A stretch of 64,000 nucleotides of DNA from Bacillota bacterium (GCA_017889635.1 JAGGAC010000023.1:1-64000); one strand, 5' to 3'; shown: positions 8,760-17,547, numbered from the stretch's first letter. Numbers and translations are program-made. The notes: generated by a model not told the origin, from the letters alone.

Positions 8760-9913
8760 TTGTTTAATAAGCATCATCATTCTAGTAGGAAAAATCTATG
8801 TGAGGATAAATGTTGTTCAACCTTCCAAATGATATATCGCCATCATCATCGGGAATTCCATAAATATCATCAGTATTTTCGCTATTTCAGGCCAGCTATT
8901 GTATTGTTTAATATCTTGATTTTGTACTTATTGTTTAGTTGGGTAGGCTTTAAAGGGATTGGTATTTTTTTTGCTGTTATTATTGGTATAAAAGAAATAT
9001 TTCAGTTTATTTTTATATTGCGGTTAGAGAAACGGATATTTACGCCTATTGAAAGGCTTAAGTTGGGGATAGATGAAATTGCCAAGGGAAACTATAATGT
9101 AAAAGTAGAATGTGATGTTCCTAATGATTTAGGGTTATTGATTTTTTCTTTTAATGAAATGGCCCAAAGGTTATATGAAAGCGAAAAGGTACAAAATGAG
9201 TATGACGAAAAACACTTATTGCTAATATTTCTCATGATTTAAAAACACCAATAACGGCCATTCAGGGTTATATTGAGGCCTTGCTAGAGGATAAGGTTAA
9301 GTTTGAGGGAGACAAGGACAAATATCTAAAGACTATTCATCATAATACGATTTATATTAATAAATTGATTGATGATTTATTTCTTTTTTCAAAATTAGAT
9401 ATGCAAAAGTTAGATTTCGCTTATGAGAGTGTAGGAATTAAGGCATTTATGGATGATTTTATGGAGGAATACAAGTTTGAGCTTGAAGAGAAAAATATCC
9501 GGTTTCAATATAGCTCGCAATTGGAGCAAGACTATCGTGTAAATCTTGATGGCAAGCGATTTCATCAGGCTTTTAACAATATTATTAGTAATGCCGTCCA
9601 ACACGGGCCAGAAAATGATTTGACTATCACAGTTACGATGTATCGACAAAAAGATTGTATCTGTCTTGCTATTCAAGACAATGGACACGGAATTGCCGCC
9701 GATAAATTGCCGTATATCTTTGACCGCTTTTATCGTATTGATATGGAACGAAAGAAAGACTATATGTGTACTGGACTTGGCCTGGCAATTGCGAAGGAGC
9801 TTATAGAAGCTCATGGCGGGGAAATTACTGTTTCTAGTAGAGAAAAGGAAGGCACTTGTTTTACAATAGCGCTGCCAATTCTACAAGAGTATAGGGATGA
9901 GATGACGATATGA
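8760..9913 (+). pseudogene. Sensor histidine kinase interrupted by a one-base frameshift
   Basis: The first frame (8760-9242) encodes a His/Cys-rich N-terminus, two membrane segments and a HAMP-like region (RIFTPIERLKLGIDEIAKGN). The second frame (through 9913) encodes the phosphorylated-His motif ISHDLKTP, then the ATPase motifs NNIISNAVQHGP, DNGHGI and TGLGLAIAKELIEAHGG. Joining the frames around 9216-9221 gives a normal HAMP-HisKA-HATPase kinase of about 384 residues, so one base is missing, by mutation or sequencing error. Start is TTG 8760 behind AGGTGAT. The stop overlaps the response regulator start by four bases. The target signal is unknown; His/Cys richness hints at metal. Confidence 0.75.
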
Positions 9914-10593
9914 AACGCATTTTAATAATTGAAGACGACATGGATATTGCCGAACTGGAACGGGATTATCTTCAATTAAACGGCTATAGCGCTGAAATTG
10001 TTCAAGATGGAGCGCTTGGTTTGAAAAGGGCAGTGACAGGTATGTATGATGTTGTTGTCGTCGATTTGATGCTGCCGGAGAAAGATGGCTTCGAAATTAT
10101 TAGAGAGGTTCGAAAAAAGCTGGAGATACCTATTATCATCGTCTCGGCTCGCAATGAAGACATTGATAAAATCAGAGGACTGGATTTTGGAGCAGATGAT
10201 TATTTAATAAAACCTTTTAGTCCTGCAGAGTTAATTGCTAGGATTAATTCTCATATCAGGCGTTATGAGCGTCTAAAGGGTCATAATATTTGTGAGGTTA
10301 TCCAACATAGAGGCTTAGAAATCAATATGGCATCCCATAAAGTTATGGTGAATGGCATACTGGTCCAATTGACAACCAAGGAATATGAGCTGTTGGTATT
10401 TTTGGCTACCAATCCCAATATCGTTTTTACCAAAGCGCATATTTTCGAAGCGATATGGGGTGATGAGTGCTATGGCGACAATGCAACTGTTGCTGTTCAT
10501 ATTCAGAAGATCCGCAAAAAAATCGAGAAGGATTCATCTAATCCAGAATTTATTGAAACACTCTGGGGAACCGGCTATCGCTTTAATCCATAA
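9910..10593 (+). CDS. OmpR/PhoB-family response regulator
   Basis: The 227-residue protein has an N-terminal receiver domain with the acidic pair IIEDDMD, phosphoacceptor Asp in VVVDLMLPEKDG, and the conserved Lys in YLIKPFSP. The C-terminal winged helix includes LTTKEYELLVFLATNPNIVFT and VHIQKIRKKIE, typical of OmpR-type DNA binding. It overlaps the kinase gene by ATGA and would be its partner. With the kinase frameshifted, this regulator may be an orphan in this strain. Confidence 0.9.
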   Translation: MKRILIIEDDMDIAELERDYLQLNGYSAEIVQDGALGLKRAVTGMYDVVVVDLMLPEKDGFEIIREVRKKLEIPIIIVSARNEDIDKIRGLDFGADDYLIKPFSPAELIARINSHIRRYERLKGHNICEVIQHRGLEINMASHKVMVNGILVQLTTKEYELLVFLATNPNIVFTKAHIFEAIWGDECYGDNATVAVHIQKIRKKIEKDSSNPEFIETLWGTGYRFNP

Positions 10594-10871
10594 GTGGATA
10601 TGCAATGTACGGCAAACTGCATAAGCGGCAAAATAAAATCCGGAAATCGGGATAAACCGTAACTCCTGGATTTTGCTGTTTCGATTCTTACAGGCTGTTA
10701 ACTAGATAAAAAAATAACCGCTCCCTGTCAAGGCATTCTGTTATTCTTAAGTAACCAATTCTGAGGCTAACCGTTTCCGGTTAGGCAACCTGTAAGGGGC
10801 TGGCGTGTATCGAGCATGTCAGCCCTTGCCGGATAAATAGTTTTAAATGGGTTAGTATTTTGGATTTGTGC
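10594..10871. other. Intergenic region with repeat fragments and hairpins
   Basis: No gene is visible. It contains a family-2 repeat copy (10614-10682), a half copy of the palindromic element (TCTTACAGGCTGTTAACTAGATAAA region, 10686-10710), a small hairpin CTAACCG-TTTC-CGGTTAG (10767-10784) and a second hairpin with arms AAGGGGCTG and CAGCCCTT (10794-10827). None has a clear T run for the AEC transporter gene ending at 10872. Confidence 0.5.
10614..10682. repeat. Second small repeat family, copy A
   Basis: The stretch AACTGCATAAGCGGCAAAAT leads through a GC-richer centre to CTGGATTTTGCTGTT. A related stretch lies at 16867-16929 with AACTGCATAAACGGCAAAAG and CTGGATTTTTTTGTT. The ends are roughly self-complementary, so each copy may fold as a hairpin and serve as a terminator. 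Confidence 0.45.
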
Positions 10872-11789
10872 TTACTCGATTTTCATGACTAACAAAAGCG
10901 TTGTTATTATTATAATACTAAGTAAGATCGATAGTGAGTTTGCAAGACTTGATACGGCGGTGTTGCCTTTGCATTTTTCTGTAAAAATGGGAACAAGCGC
11001 CGAGAGGGGGGCAAAAACAACAATTGCTAGTACCTGTCGGATTTCTAATGAAAATGGCGTGTAAAAATAAAATATCCAGGCAAAGCTTGCCGATAACAAA
11101 TATCTTGTCACCAAAATTACAGCCACTTGTTTAAGGTACTTCGGTTCTAAGTCAAGCTCAAACATCATGCCAATCATAAGCATTGCTAAAAAACTATTAG
11201 CGCCGGCGATCAAGGAACAGAAGTTGAGTATTGCTGTAGGAAAATGAATTTCAAGAAGCGAGAACACTAACATTAAGAGATAGATGTCAAACGGCACTGA
11301 AGAAAATAGCTTTTTTACTAAGCCGCCAATAGTGTTTTTTTCATCAACTTTAGCTACGCTGGCAGCTGCTGCATAGGTTCCTCCTGTACACATGATGGAA
11401 TTTCCTGAATCAAACATACAAGTTGTAACTACACCCAACGGTCCAAGAAAGTTCTGTACAAACGGCATAACAAAACAGCCGATATTATAGCCGGAAAAGT
11501 TTAGCATATAAAAAGCCCTGGTATCACAGGAGTTTTTAGTTCCAGCCCAAAAACCCAGTGATACCATAATTACGTTACATAGAAAGCCTAGTAAAACAAC
11601 AAATATAAGCGACATATTCATATCAAAATTGGCAAAGCCGGTAATTACAGCCGCTGGCAGCGTAATATTCAGCACAATTTTTGATATTATCCTGTAATCA
11701 GTCGGTGAAAAAAAACCTATTTTTTTTAGTGCGTAACCTAATATAATAATAAAAACAAAGGTTAATGCTTTAAATAAAACTACTGTCAT
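10872..11789 (-). CDS. AEC family transporter (auxin efflux carrier-like)
   Basis: This 305-residue protein has about ten membrane segments in two halves, opening with FKALTFVFIIILGYALKKIGF, and the half-start INMTLPA-like pattern KIVLNITLPAAVITGF typical of the AEC (PF03547) family, together with the NSGYNIG-like stretch NFSGYNIGCFVMPF. Members export auxin in plants and carry small organic acids such as malate in bacteria. The gene stands alone, divergent from the QueG-like gene at 12096, and no substrate is suggested by the context. Confidence 0.82.
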   Translation of the reverse strand: MTVVLFKALTFVFIIILGYALKKIGFFSPTDYRIISKIVLNITLPAAVITGFANFDMNMSLIFVVLLGFLCNVIMVSLGFWAGTKNSCDTRAFYMLNFSGYNIGCFVMPFVQNFLGPLGVVTTCMFDSGNSIMCTGGTYAAAASVAKVDEKNTIGGLVKKLFSSVPFDIYLLMLVFSLLEIHFPTAILNFCSLIAGANSFLAMLMIGMMFELDLEPKYLKQVAVILVTRYLLSASFAWIFYFYTPFSLEIRQVLAIVVFAPLSALVPIFTEKCKGNTAVSSLANSLSILLSIIIITTLLLVMKIE

Positions 11790-12020
11790 AGTCTACCTCT
11801 TCCATTGCAATAATAAAATCATGGAAAGTATTACGTTAGCTATTTAAACGCTTGGTGATTAAGTTTAAATAGGAAAAGGTTGTTTGTAAAAACGCTGTAT
11901 TTTTATACATGAAACAGTCTAGCACATTTTTAAGTATTTGAAAACAATTCATTACTGAAGAAGATTTCAAAAGTGCTGGGGGATATTGACGTTTGCAGTA
12001 GGTAGATTGACAATAAAAGC

Positions 12021-12049
12021 TTTACAAATTTTGTAAAATAATTTATGCT
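12021..12049 (+). promoter_or_regulatory. Likely sigma-A promoter for the QueG-like gene
   Basis: TTTACA (12021-12026) and TATGCT (12044-12049) are separated by 17 bp, 47 bp before the ATG at 12096. The stretch also contains TTTACAAATTTTGTAAA, which is nearly palindromic and could hold an operator. Confidence 0.45.
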
Positions 12050-12095
12050 ATGTTTGAATACTAAACGTCTGTTTTACGCGTTGGGAGAAAATATT

Positions 12096-12794
12096 ATGAA
12101 TATAACTGCCAATCAAATTAAAGATAAGGCCAAACTGTTTGGGGCGGACTTATGTGGCGTTGCGCCAGTTGAACGTTTTTTGGACGCACCAATAGGTTTC
12201 CAGCCTACAGATGTTTTAAAGACCTGTAAATCAGTAGTAGTATTTGCATCTCGCTTTCCAGTAAGTACACTGACATCTACACAAGCCTCATATACTTTTG
12301 TTCGGAACAAGATGATTGAAAAATTAGATAGCATCGCATTTAATTTTTCAATGGAACTAGAATCTTACGGAATCTGTGCCGTACCTGTTCCTTCATCTGA
12401 GCCATACGAGTATTGGGATGACGAGCGTAAGCATGGGCAAGGTATTTTATCATTGAAGCACTCTGCTGTACGGGCCGGTCTTGGTAAGCTAGGAAAGAAC
12501 ACTCTTCTTGTTAATGATAAACTCGGTAACATGCTGTGGTTAGGTGCTGTTCTTGTTGATATAGAATTAGAGGCAGATAAATTAGCTGATTATGAGGCTT
12601 GTTTAGCAAGTTGTCGTGTATGTTTAGATTCTTGCCCCACGCAGGCTCTTGATGGAACTACTATAAGTCAAAAAAAATGCCGTAGTACCATGGCAAAATG
12701 TACTGACGGCGGGGGATGGGTAATCTCATGTAATATATGTCGTAAAATATGCCCTAACCATAAGGGGATTTATAAGAGTGTAACCTGTGATTGA
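12096..12794 (+). CDS. QueG-like 4Fe-4S protein, short form
   Basis: The 232-residue protein resembles the catalytic and ferredoxin-like part of epoxyqueuosine reductase: CKSVVVFASRFP, SLKHSAVRAGLGKLGKNTLL, then the Cys cluster CLASCRVCLDSCPTQA and a second cluster CNICRKICPNHKG, which would hold two Fe-S clusters. It is much shorter than true QueG (about 380 residues), so it is better called an uncharacterised Fe-S reductase of that superfamily. The start at ATG 12096 is chosen for its GGGAG site; the frame is open back to 12045. A second, diverged member lies at 23682. Terminated by a strong hairpin at 12803-12847. Confidence 0.75.
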   Translation: MNITANQIKDKAKLFGADLCGVAPVERFLDAPIGFQPTDVLKTCKSVVVFASRFPVSTLTSTQASYTFVRNKMIEKLDSIAFNFSMELESYGICAVPVPSSEPYEYWDDERKHGQGILSLKHSAVRAGLGKLGKNTLLVNDKLGNMLWLGAVLVDIELEADKLADYEACLASCRVCLDSCPTQALDGTTISQKKCRSTMAKCTDGGGWVISCNICRKICPNHKGIYKSVTCD

Positions 12795-12802
12795 TTGGAC
12801 AA

Positions 12803-12847
12803 AAAAATGGACAAGGGGACAGGTGCTCTGTCTCCTTGTCCATTTTT
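12803..12847. terminator. Bidirectional terminator
   Basis: Arms AAAAATGGACAAGG (12803-12816) and CCTTGTCCATTTTT (12834-12847) with A and T tails end two converging genes. Confidence 0.85.
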
Positions 12848-12856
12848 ACTCTTTAA

Positions 12857-13321
12857 TTAACGCCTAGCCTTGCCTGTAATGTATTCAATATTTATTTTTA
12901 TTATTTTAGTTTTTTCACCGGCATTTTTAATATATTCTTTCCCTTTTTCTATATATTGATTTGAATATTTATCGATGAAGGCCGAAAGAGCTTCAATTTT
13001 TTCATCACCAGACACTGTAATAGCTTTTCCGAAGGCTATTACACTTTCATATTTAGTACTAAACTTATCGGGTAACACCATCGTATCGCCAACAACACAG
13101 AAAGAGACATTGTTATTAAATTTTATACTATCTATCTTGTTTCCTTCTAAGGCACTGTGTATATAAATACTATTGTTTATATATACGTAGCTTATGGGAA
13201 CTCCATAGGCATATCCAGTTTCAGCAATGATTGACAGAACACCATAATTACATTTTTTTAGTATCTGAATTATCTCTGTAGTTTCAAGCTTCCGATCTTT
13301 TCTTCTCATTTCTCTAAACAT
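12857..13321 (-). CDS. Pyridoxamine 5'-phosphate oxidase-family flavoprotein (NimA-like)
   Basis: The protein of about 154 residues starts MFREMRRKDRKLETTEIIQI, the usual opening of the small split-barrel FMN-binding proteins related to 5-nitroimidazole resistance NimA. It continues with YGVLSIIAETGYAYGVPISY, IYIHSALEGNKIDSI and FCVVGDT. Members bind FMN or haem and have poorly known reactions. The start was set to ATG 13321, with AGGAAG eight bases upstream; a GTG at 13330 would sit inside that site. Converges on the Fe-S gene at 12794. A half copy of the palindromic element lies just upstream. Confidence 0.82.
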   Translation of the reverse strand: MFREMRRKDRKLETTEIIQILKKCNYGVLSIIAETGYAYGVPISYVYINNSIYIHSALEGNKIDSIKFNNNVSFCVVGDTMVLPDKFSTKYESVIAFGKAITVSGDEKIEALSAFIDKYSNQYIEKGKEYIKNAGEKTKIIKINIEYITGKARR

Positions 13322-13340
13322 AGTTATCACTTCCTAAAAA

Positions 13341-13368
13341 TTTATCTCGTTAACAGCCTGCAAGATTT
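13341..13368. repeat. Half copy of the palindromic element
   Basis: TTTATCTCGTTAACAGCCTG followed by CAAGATTT matches the right end of the full element in inverse orientation. The rest of the element is absent. Confidence 0.7.
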
Positions 13369-13419
13369 ATGGTTGACAAGAGTTATGAGGCGTTAATGTT
13401 TTTGCAGCGTTGATTGTGT

Positions 13420-13770
13420 TTAATCTATAAGTGGGAGGTTCTCTTTGGTGGTGTTTGCATAATTTAGGCCCCACGTCCTTAAATTTTCTAATGTTGGTAA
13501 TATGCTTTTTCCTGCCGCAGTTAGAGAATATTCCACTTTAGGTGGTATCTGAGTATAGATAAATCGATTTACTAATCCATCTTCCTCTAATTCCCGAAGT
13601 TGTTGTGTAAGCATTTTTTGGGTAATACGAGGCAACATTTTGCGCAACTCACTGAATCGCATAGTCTTTTCACCTAAATACCATAAAATAAGGACTTTCC
13701 ATTTACCGCCTATTATTGATAGGGTTAATTCCATCGAGCATTGATACTCTACATTTTTAAATTTAATCAT
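13420..13770 (-). CDS. HxlR-family transcriptional regulator
   Basis: The 116-residue winged-helix protein has the HxlR pattern: a Cys near the start (VEYQCSMELTLSIIGGKWKV), then RFSELRKMLPRITQKMLTQQ, LRELEEDGLVNR and PPKVEYSLT. HxlR-type regulators often sense electrophiles or oxidants through that N-terminal Cys. It is divergent from the nitroreductase gene at 13902 with 131 bp between them, and an inverted repeat in that gap is a likely operator, so it probably controls the nitroreductase and itself. Confidence 0.88.
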   Translation of the reverse strand: MIKFKNVEYQCSMELTLSIIGGKWKVLILWYLGEKTMRFSELRKMLPRITQKMLTQQLRELEEDGLVNRFIYTQIPPKVEYSLTAAGKSILPTLENLRTWGLNYANTTKENLPLID

Positions 13771-13802
13771 TTCTGGGCTCCTTAAAATTTGTTGGGAAAT
13801 AG

Positions 13803-13823
13803 GTATACTAATGGATACTATAC
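13803..13823. promoter_or_regulatory. Candidate HxlR operator
   Basis: GTATACTA and TACTATAC are near-perfect inverted arms (7 of 8) around a 5-base spacer, in the gap between the divergent HxlR and nitroreductase genes. Confidence 0.5.
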
Positions 13824-13901
13824 AACAAAAAGGTGCCTACTTGTTATTTAGGCTCCTACTGTCTATTATTATAGCAATAATAGATATGGAGGTGTAGCCA
13901 A

Positions 13902-14732
13902 ATGGACTTAATTAGTGTTAACCAAGTAAAGTGTACTAAATGCGGAATTTGTATTGAAGTATGTCCTACAAGAATCATGAGTATGGATGAAAAAGGTCCT
14001 ATATTAGAAACACCAGATTTGTGTATAGCATGCGGACATTGTGTTGCGGCATGTCCAAATGAAGCGATTGATAACAGTAAGAACCCGTTATCGAAGCAAA
14101 TAGAACTAAAAGAAACTCCGGTAATTAATGCAGATGTTGCTGAACAATTTCTTAGATCTCGTCGTTCAATTAGATGTTTTAAAAATAAGAATGTACCGCT
14201 AAACCAATTATTAAAATTGTTGGATATAGCTCGGTTTGCTCCTACAGCAAGTAACTCACAAGGTCTGTCGTTTATTATTGTAAATGACAGAGCGGTACTG
14301 GAAAAAGCAACCGAGATAACAGTTCAGTGGATGGAAGGACAGCTCGAAAATCCATTACACAAGAGTTTTCCTCTTCACGTTCGGGCTGTTAGAGAAAAAG
14401 GAATCAATACTATTTTGAGGGATGCACCGCATCTTATTCTAGCGACTGCTCCAATAGATTTTAAAAATGGCAGGGAAAACACGATTTTTTCATTTGCATA
14501 TCTAGAACTTTTTGCTAATATTTTGGGGTTAGGTTCTTGTTGGGCAGGTCTCTTAGAAATGTGTGCATTTTCAAATCATAAACCTTTAATAGAATTATTC
14601 AATATTCCAGATGGTAAGGTTTTAACAGGCGCCGTTATGGTTGGGTTTCCTAAGTATAACTTTAAACGGCTTGTTGAGCGGAATTCACTTGAAGTTTTAT
14701 GGCTAGACTGTGATGAAATGGAGAATAAGTAA
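13902..14732 (+). CDS. Ferredoxin-nitroreductase fusion protein
   Basis: The 276-residue protein has two 4Fe-4S motifs at the N-terminus (CTKCGICIEVCP and CIACGHCVAACP) followed by an FMN-binding nitroreductase domain: FLRSRRSIRCFKNKNVP, ARFAPTASNSQGLSF and LGSCWAGLLEMC. Such fusions are common in anaerobes and are thought to pass electrons from the clusters to FMN to reduce nitro or quinone compounds. It starts behind GGAGGTG. Divergent from an HxlR regulator. A 22-base stretch of its 3' end recurs at 19045-19066. Confidence 0.88.
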   Translation: MDLISVNQVKCTKCGICIEVCPTRIMSMDEKGPILETPDLCIACGHCVAACPNEAIDNSKNPLSKQIELKETPVINADVAEQFLRSRRSIRCFKNKNVPLNQLLKLLDIARFAPTASNSQGLSFIIVNDRAVLEKATEITVQWMEGQLENPLHKSFPLHVRAVREKGINTILRDAPHLILATAPIDFKNGRENTIFSFAYLELFANILGLGSCWAGLLEMCAFSNHKPLIELFNIPDGKVLTGAVMVGFPKYNFKRLVERNSLEVLWLDCDEMENK

Positions 14733-14802
14733 TTAATTATAGTGGGAAATTCCTAAGGAAGCATATGGTAAAATAAAAGATAAAAGCTTTGGAGGCTGCA
14801 GC

Positions 14803-15219
14803 GTGAAAGAATTAATAAATGATAGGGTACACAATTATTACTGGAATGAAGATCTTAATTGTGCGGTAACTACTCTGCGAATTTTATCCGAATTGTTTCA
14901 TACTGAGGTAAATGCGCAAGTAGTGGAAGCGGCAATTGGGATGAATGGTGCCGGTAGATCAGGTGCTCAATGTGGATTAGTCGAAGGAACGTTGATGTTT
15001 ATTGGAATTTATGGAGCTCAAAAAGGTTTAAGTAAAGATGAAATAGTTAAACTATGTTATGAATTTGCTAAAGCGTTCCAGCAGCGATTTAAAAGTTTGG
15101 CATGCAAAGAATTAAGACCAAATGGGTTTAATGCGGATGATCCGCCTCATCTTTGTGAAGGAAAAACTAAGATAGCTATTAGCTTTTCTGAAGATTTTAT
15201 TTTAAAAGCTATGAAATAG
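14803..15219 (+). CDS. C_GCAxxG_C_C family redox protein
   Basis: The start here is GTG 14803 behind TGGAGG. The 138-residue protein shows the pattern that names this small family: an early Cys (LNCAVTTL), then GRSGAQCGLVEG, a Cys in SLACKELR and one in PHLCEG. The Cys arrangement suggests a redox-active or metal-binding role, and family members are usually found in anaerobes near redox enzymes. It follows the nitroreductase gene by 70 bp and may be cotranscribed. It is followed by a palindromic element that may also terminate transcription. Confidence 0.75.
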   Translation: MKELINDRVHNYYWNEDLNCAVTTLRILSELFHTEVNAQVVEAAIGMNGAGRSGAQCGLVEGTLMFIGIYGAQKGLSKDEIVKLCYEFAKAFQQRFKSLACKELRPNGFNADDPPHLCEGKTKIAISFSEDFILKAMK

Positions 15220-15220
15220 T

Positions 15221-15300
15221 GTTTATCTTGTTAACATTCTATAAGACTCCGCCCTAAAAGGACGGAGTCTTATAGAATGTTAATTCTTAGAGCAAACTTA
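15221..15300. repeat. Palindromic element copy with compensatory arm changes
   Basis: The element has ends GTTTATCTTG and TTCTTAGAGCAAACTT around a long perfect hairpin: TTAACATTCTATAAGACTCC (15231-15250) pairs with its complement at about 15264-15283. Compared with copy 1, both arms carry the same change (CTGTAAG to CTATAAG and GCC to TTC), so pairing is kept. Confidence 0.85.
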
Positions 15301-15393
15301 TATAATTGTATTTAACATTTTGAACAATGTATAGTTGTTGCCAGTACTCTAGTTATGGGTTTATAGGATTCAGGTATCGGGGGAAGGGGATAA

Positions 15394-15924
15394 ATGGAGA
15401 CCATTGTTTCAAGGTTATCTGGCGGAGATTTGAGGTCAATTGGTGAAGTTGAGGAAATAGTCGCAGCAATTATCAAAGATGCAAGTTTATTTGCGGACGT
15501 CTTTCAGGCGATGAGTGCGGAAGATCCTGTTGTTCGCATGCGAGCCGCTGATGCAATTGAAAAGGTGACTAGAAAGGAGCCTCAATATTTGCAACCGGTT
15601 AAACAGCAACTACTTAGAGAAGTTTCACAGGTTGCACAACAGGAAGTTCAATGGCATGTGGCGCAAATGTTGCCGCGACTGGCATTAGAACCGAAAGAGG
15701 CAAGCGAGGTAATAAAGCTGTTGGAGTCGTGGCTGAAAAGTAGTAAAAGCAAAATTGTACAAGTGAATTCTTTGCAGGCAATGGTTGATATAGCAGCAAA
15801 GCATACAGAATACCAAACTTTGGTCTTTCAGAAGTTAGGAGAGGTCATTGAGTCTGGCAGTCCGGCGTTGCAGAGCCGGGGGAAAAAACTGATGAAGTTA
15901 TTAGATAAAAATAATTTTATCTAA
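15394..15924 (+). CDS. HEAT/ARM-repeat-like protein
   Basis: This 176-residue all-helical protein has repeated helical pairs with spaced Leu, Val and Ala: SAEDPVVRMRAADAIEKVT, QEVQWHVAQMLPRLALEP and IVQVNSLQAMVDIA, as in HEAT or adaptin-like repeats. It has no membrane segment. Such proteins are usually binding scaffolds; the partner cannot be guessed. It stands alone between the redox genes and a facing CPBP protease gene. Confidence 0.65.
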   Translation: METIVSRLSGGDLRSIGEVEEIVAAIIKDASLFADVFQAMSAEDPVVRMRAADAIEKVTRKEPQYLQPVKQQLLREVSQVAQQEVQWHVAQMLPRLALEPKEASEVIKLLESWLKSSKSKIVQVNSLQAMVDIAAKHTEYQTLVFQKLGEVIESGSPALQSRGKKLMKLLDKNNFI

Positions 15925-15943
15925 AAGTAAGCATAAGACTTTA

Positions 15944-16681
15944 TTAGCGGACGCTGTTACAGGTTTGTTGCTTCCTAATAAAAAATGCAAAAACTAGTAT
16001 AATTAAAATTATAACTGTAAAGCAAATAATAGTAGTTTGTAATGTAAATTGTGAAAATTTTTCAGGGTTTATTAAATACACTAAAATGGCATTTGGTAAA
16101 TTAACTAAAAATGATGTAAGTAAATGATTATCTGAAAGTTTAAAAGCTAAGGCAAACATTAAACCAACGCAGAATAGTGTTATTAAAGATTCTAATGCTC
16201 TAAAACTTGGATAGCCTAGATGATATAAAGAAAAAAATAATCCAGATAATAATATTGCCGGTAATACACCCCAATTTTTTTCGATTCTAGTTTGAAGAAA
16301 ACCCCTAAAAAGAAATTCTTCAAAAAAGGTAGTCATTATTAACGGAATGGAAATATAGATCAATTGTTTGATGGAAGGAATATTTAAGCTATTATGTGTC
16401 ATTTGTCCTCCCACAGAAAAACAAATGAATAATACTGCTATAATAATCGATTTTTTGGTTATAGGTTTAATTCCTAAAGTAGCTATATCTAACTTTTCAT
16501 AATAAAAAACATAAATCATTGGAACGATTATGCTTAAAAAAATTCCGTAGATAAAGTGATAGAAAATGTAGCGCAGATATCCTCCCCAAAAATTCGCCAA
16601 ACTATTAGAAAATATAATAAGTACAAGAATGAAAACTCCTAGTAATAGAAATCTGGTTTTATTTAGAGGTTCGCGCTTCAT
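15944..16681 (-). CDS. CPBP-family intramembrane glutamic endopeptidase
   Basis: The 245-residue protein has about seven or eight membrane segments and the CPBP (Abi/Rce1) motifs: EEFLFRGFLQTRIEKNW with the catalytic EExxxR, then SLYHLGYP with a His, and an Asn in LVNLPNAI. Family members are intramembrane proteases; some process prenylated proteins in eukaryotes and bacteriocin-related peptides in bacteria. The substrate here is unknown. Monocistronic. Confidence 0.85.
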   Translation of the reverse strand: MKREPLNKTRFLLLGVFILVLIIFSNSLANFWGGYLRYIFYHFIYGIFLSIIVPMIYVFYYEKLDIATLGIKPITKKSIIIAVLFICFSVGGQMTHNSLNIPSIKQLIYISIPLIMTTFFEEFLFRGFLQTRIEKNWGVLPAILLSGLFFSLYHLGYPSFRALESLITLFCVGLMFALAFKLSDNHLLTSFLVNLPNAILVYLINPEKFSQFTLQTTIICFTVIILIILVFAFFIRKQQTCNSVR

Positions 16682-17037
16682 AAAGTATTCCCTCCCTACA
16701 TATTACCATTAATTACCATATTGTTTCGGTACATGACACGGATGTTACTACTGGGCCTATTTAAGTTACTTATACTAATTATAGTTTAAAATATGCGGTG
16801 AGTGAAATGCCTATTATTTGCCTGATTTCCGATTTACGAAATAGAATCCTTTTTGAAGTTCCAGTGTAACTGCATAAACGGCAAAAGAAAGTTTAAGAAG
16901 CCGGGTGTAATTGCTGGATTTTTTTGTTAATAGAATAGAAAATTATCATTATGAGCCCTTTAATAAAATTGATAAGAAATCATTATGATCTAGAATTAGG
17001 ATGTGATAAATAGCACCAATTCAATGGAGGTATTAAA
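16682..17037. other. Intergenic region with family-2 repeat copy B
   Basis: No gene is seen. The region holds the second copy of the AACTGCATAA repeat (16867-16929) and otherwise AT-rich sequence that should carry the promoters of the flanking genes. Confidence 0.4.
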
Positions 17038-17547
17038 ATGAGGAAAATTATAATATTTACAATATTGTTGGTACTTTTACCATTTGGCGTTGTATATGCT
17101 GATAGTAATACTGCTAATTCCAGGGCAGCGTTGTTTGATAACAATCGCTATGTGGTAGCTGGTATCAAGGATGCTCTAGCGTTTGATATAGCTTTTTACG
17201 CATTAAAGGATGCTATCGCTGCTAATAACCGCGATAAGGTAGCAGAATATATATTGTACCCACTACGAGTAAATTATTGGGTGGGGGCTGATAAAAAAAG
17301 GACAACTAAGATGATTTACACAAAGGAGGAATTATTGGCAAATTATAATCGCATTTTTACGAAAAGGGTTAAAGGTGAAATTGCAAAGCAGAAACTGGAA
17401 GGCCTTTTTGTAAATGCGGATGGTGTAATGGTTGGTTCTGGTATAGCTTGGTTAAACCAAACTATTAATAAACCTCTCCGTTATGGTATTATAACTATTA
17501 ACCTGGGGTCGCCTTCCAGTTTCGCCAAGCCGAAAATCGTCAGGTAA
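17038..17547 (+). CDS. Exported protein of unknown function
   Basis: The 169-residue protein has a signal peptide (MRKIIIFTILLVLLPFGVVY then ADS). The mature part includes FYALKDAIAANNRDKVAEYI and MIYTKEELLANYNRIFTKRV, which suggests an NTF2-like fold, but I do not recognise a family. The start follows TGGAGG. It converges on the propeller gene with a strong terminator between. Confidence 0.6.
   Translation: MRKIIIFTILLVLLPFGVVYADSNTANSRAALFDNNRYVVAGIKDALAFDIAFYALKDAIAANNRDKVAEYILYPLRVNYWVGADKKRTTKMIYTKEELLANYNRIFTKRVKGEIAKQKLEGLFVNADGVMVGSGIAWLNQTINKPLRYGIITINLGSPSSFAKPKIVR

Noticed and set aside
12096-12794. Calling this gene queG
   Set aside because: The length (232 residues) and Cys arrangement differ from epoxyqueuosine reductase of about 380 residues; only the superfamily can be supported.
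16867-16929. Family-2 repeat as a riboswitch
   Set aside because: No match to a known riboswitch consensus and the copy at 10614 is downstream of a gene, so leader function is unlikely.
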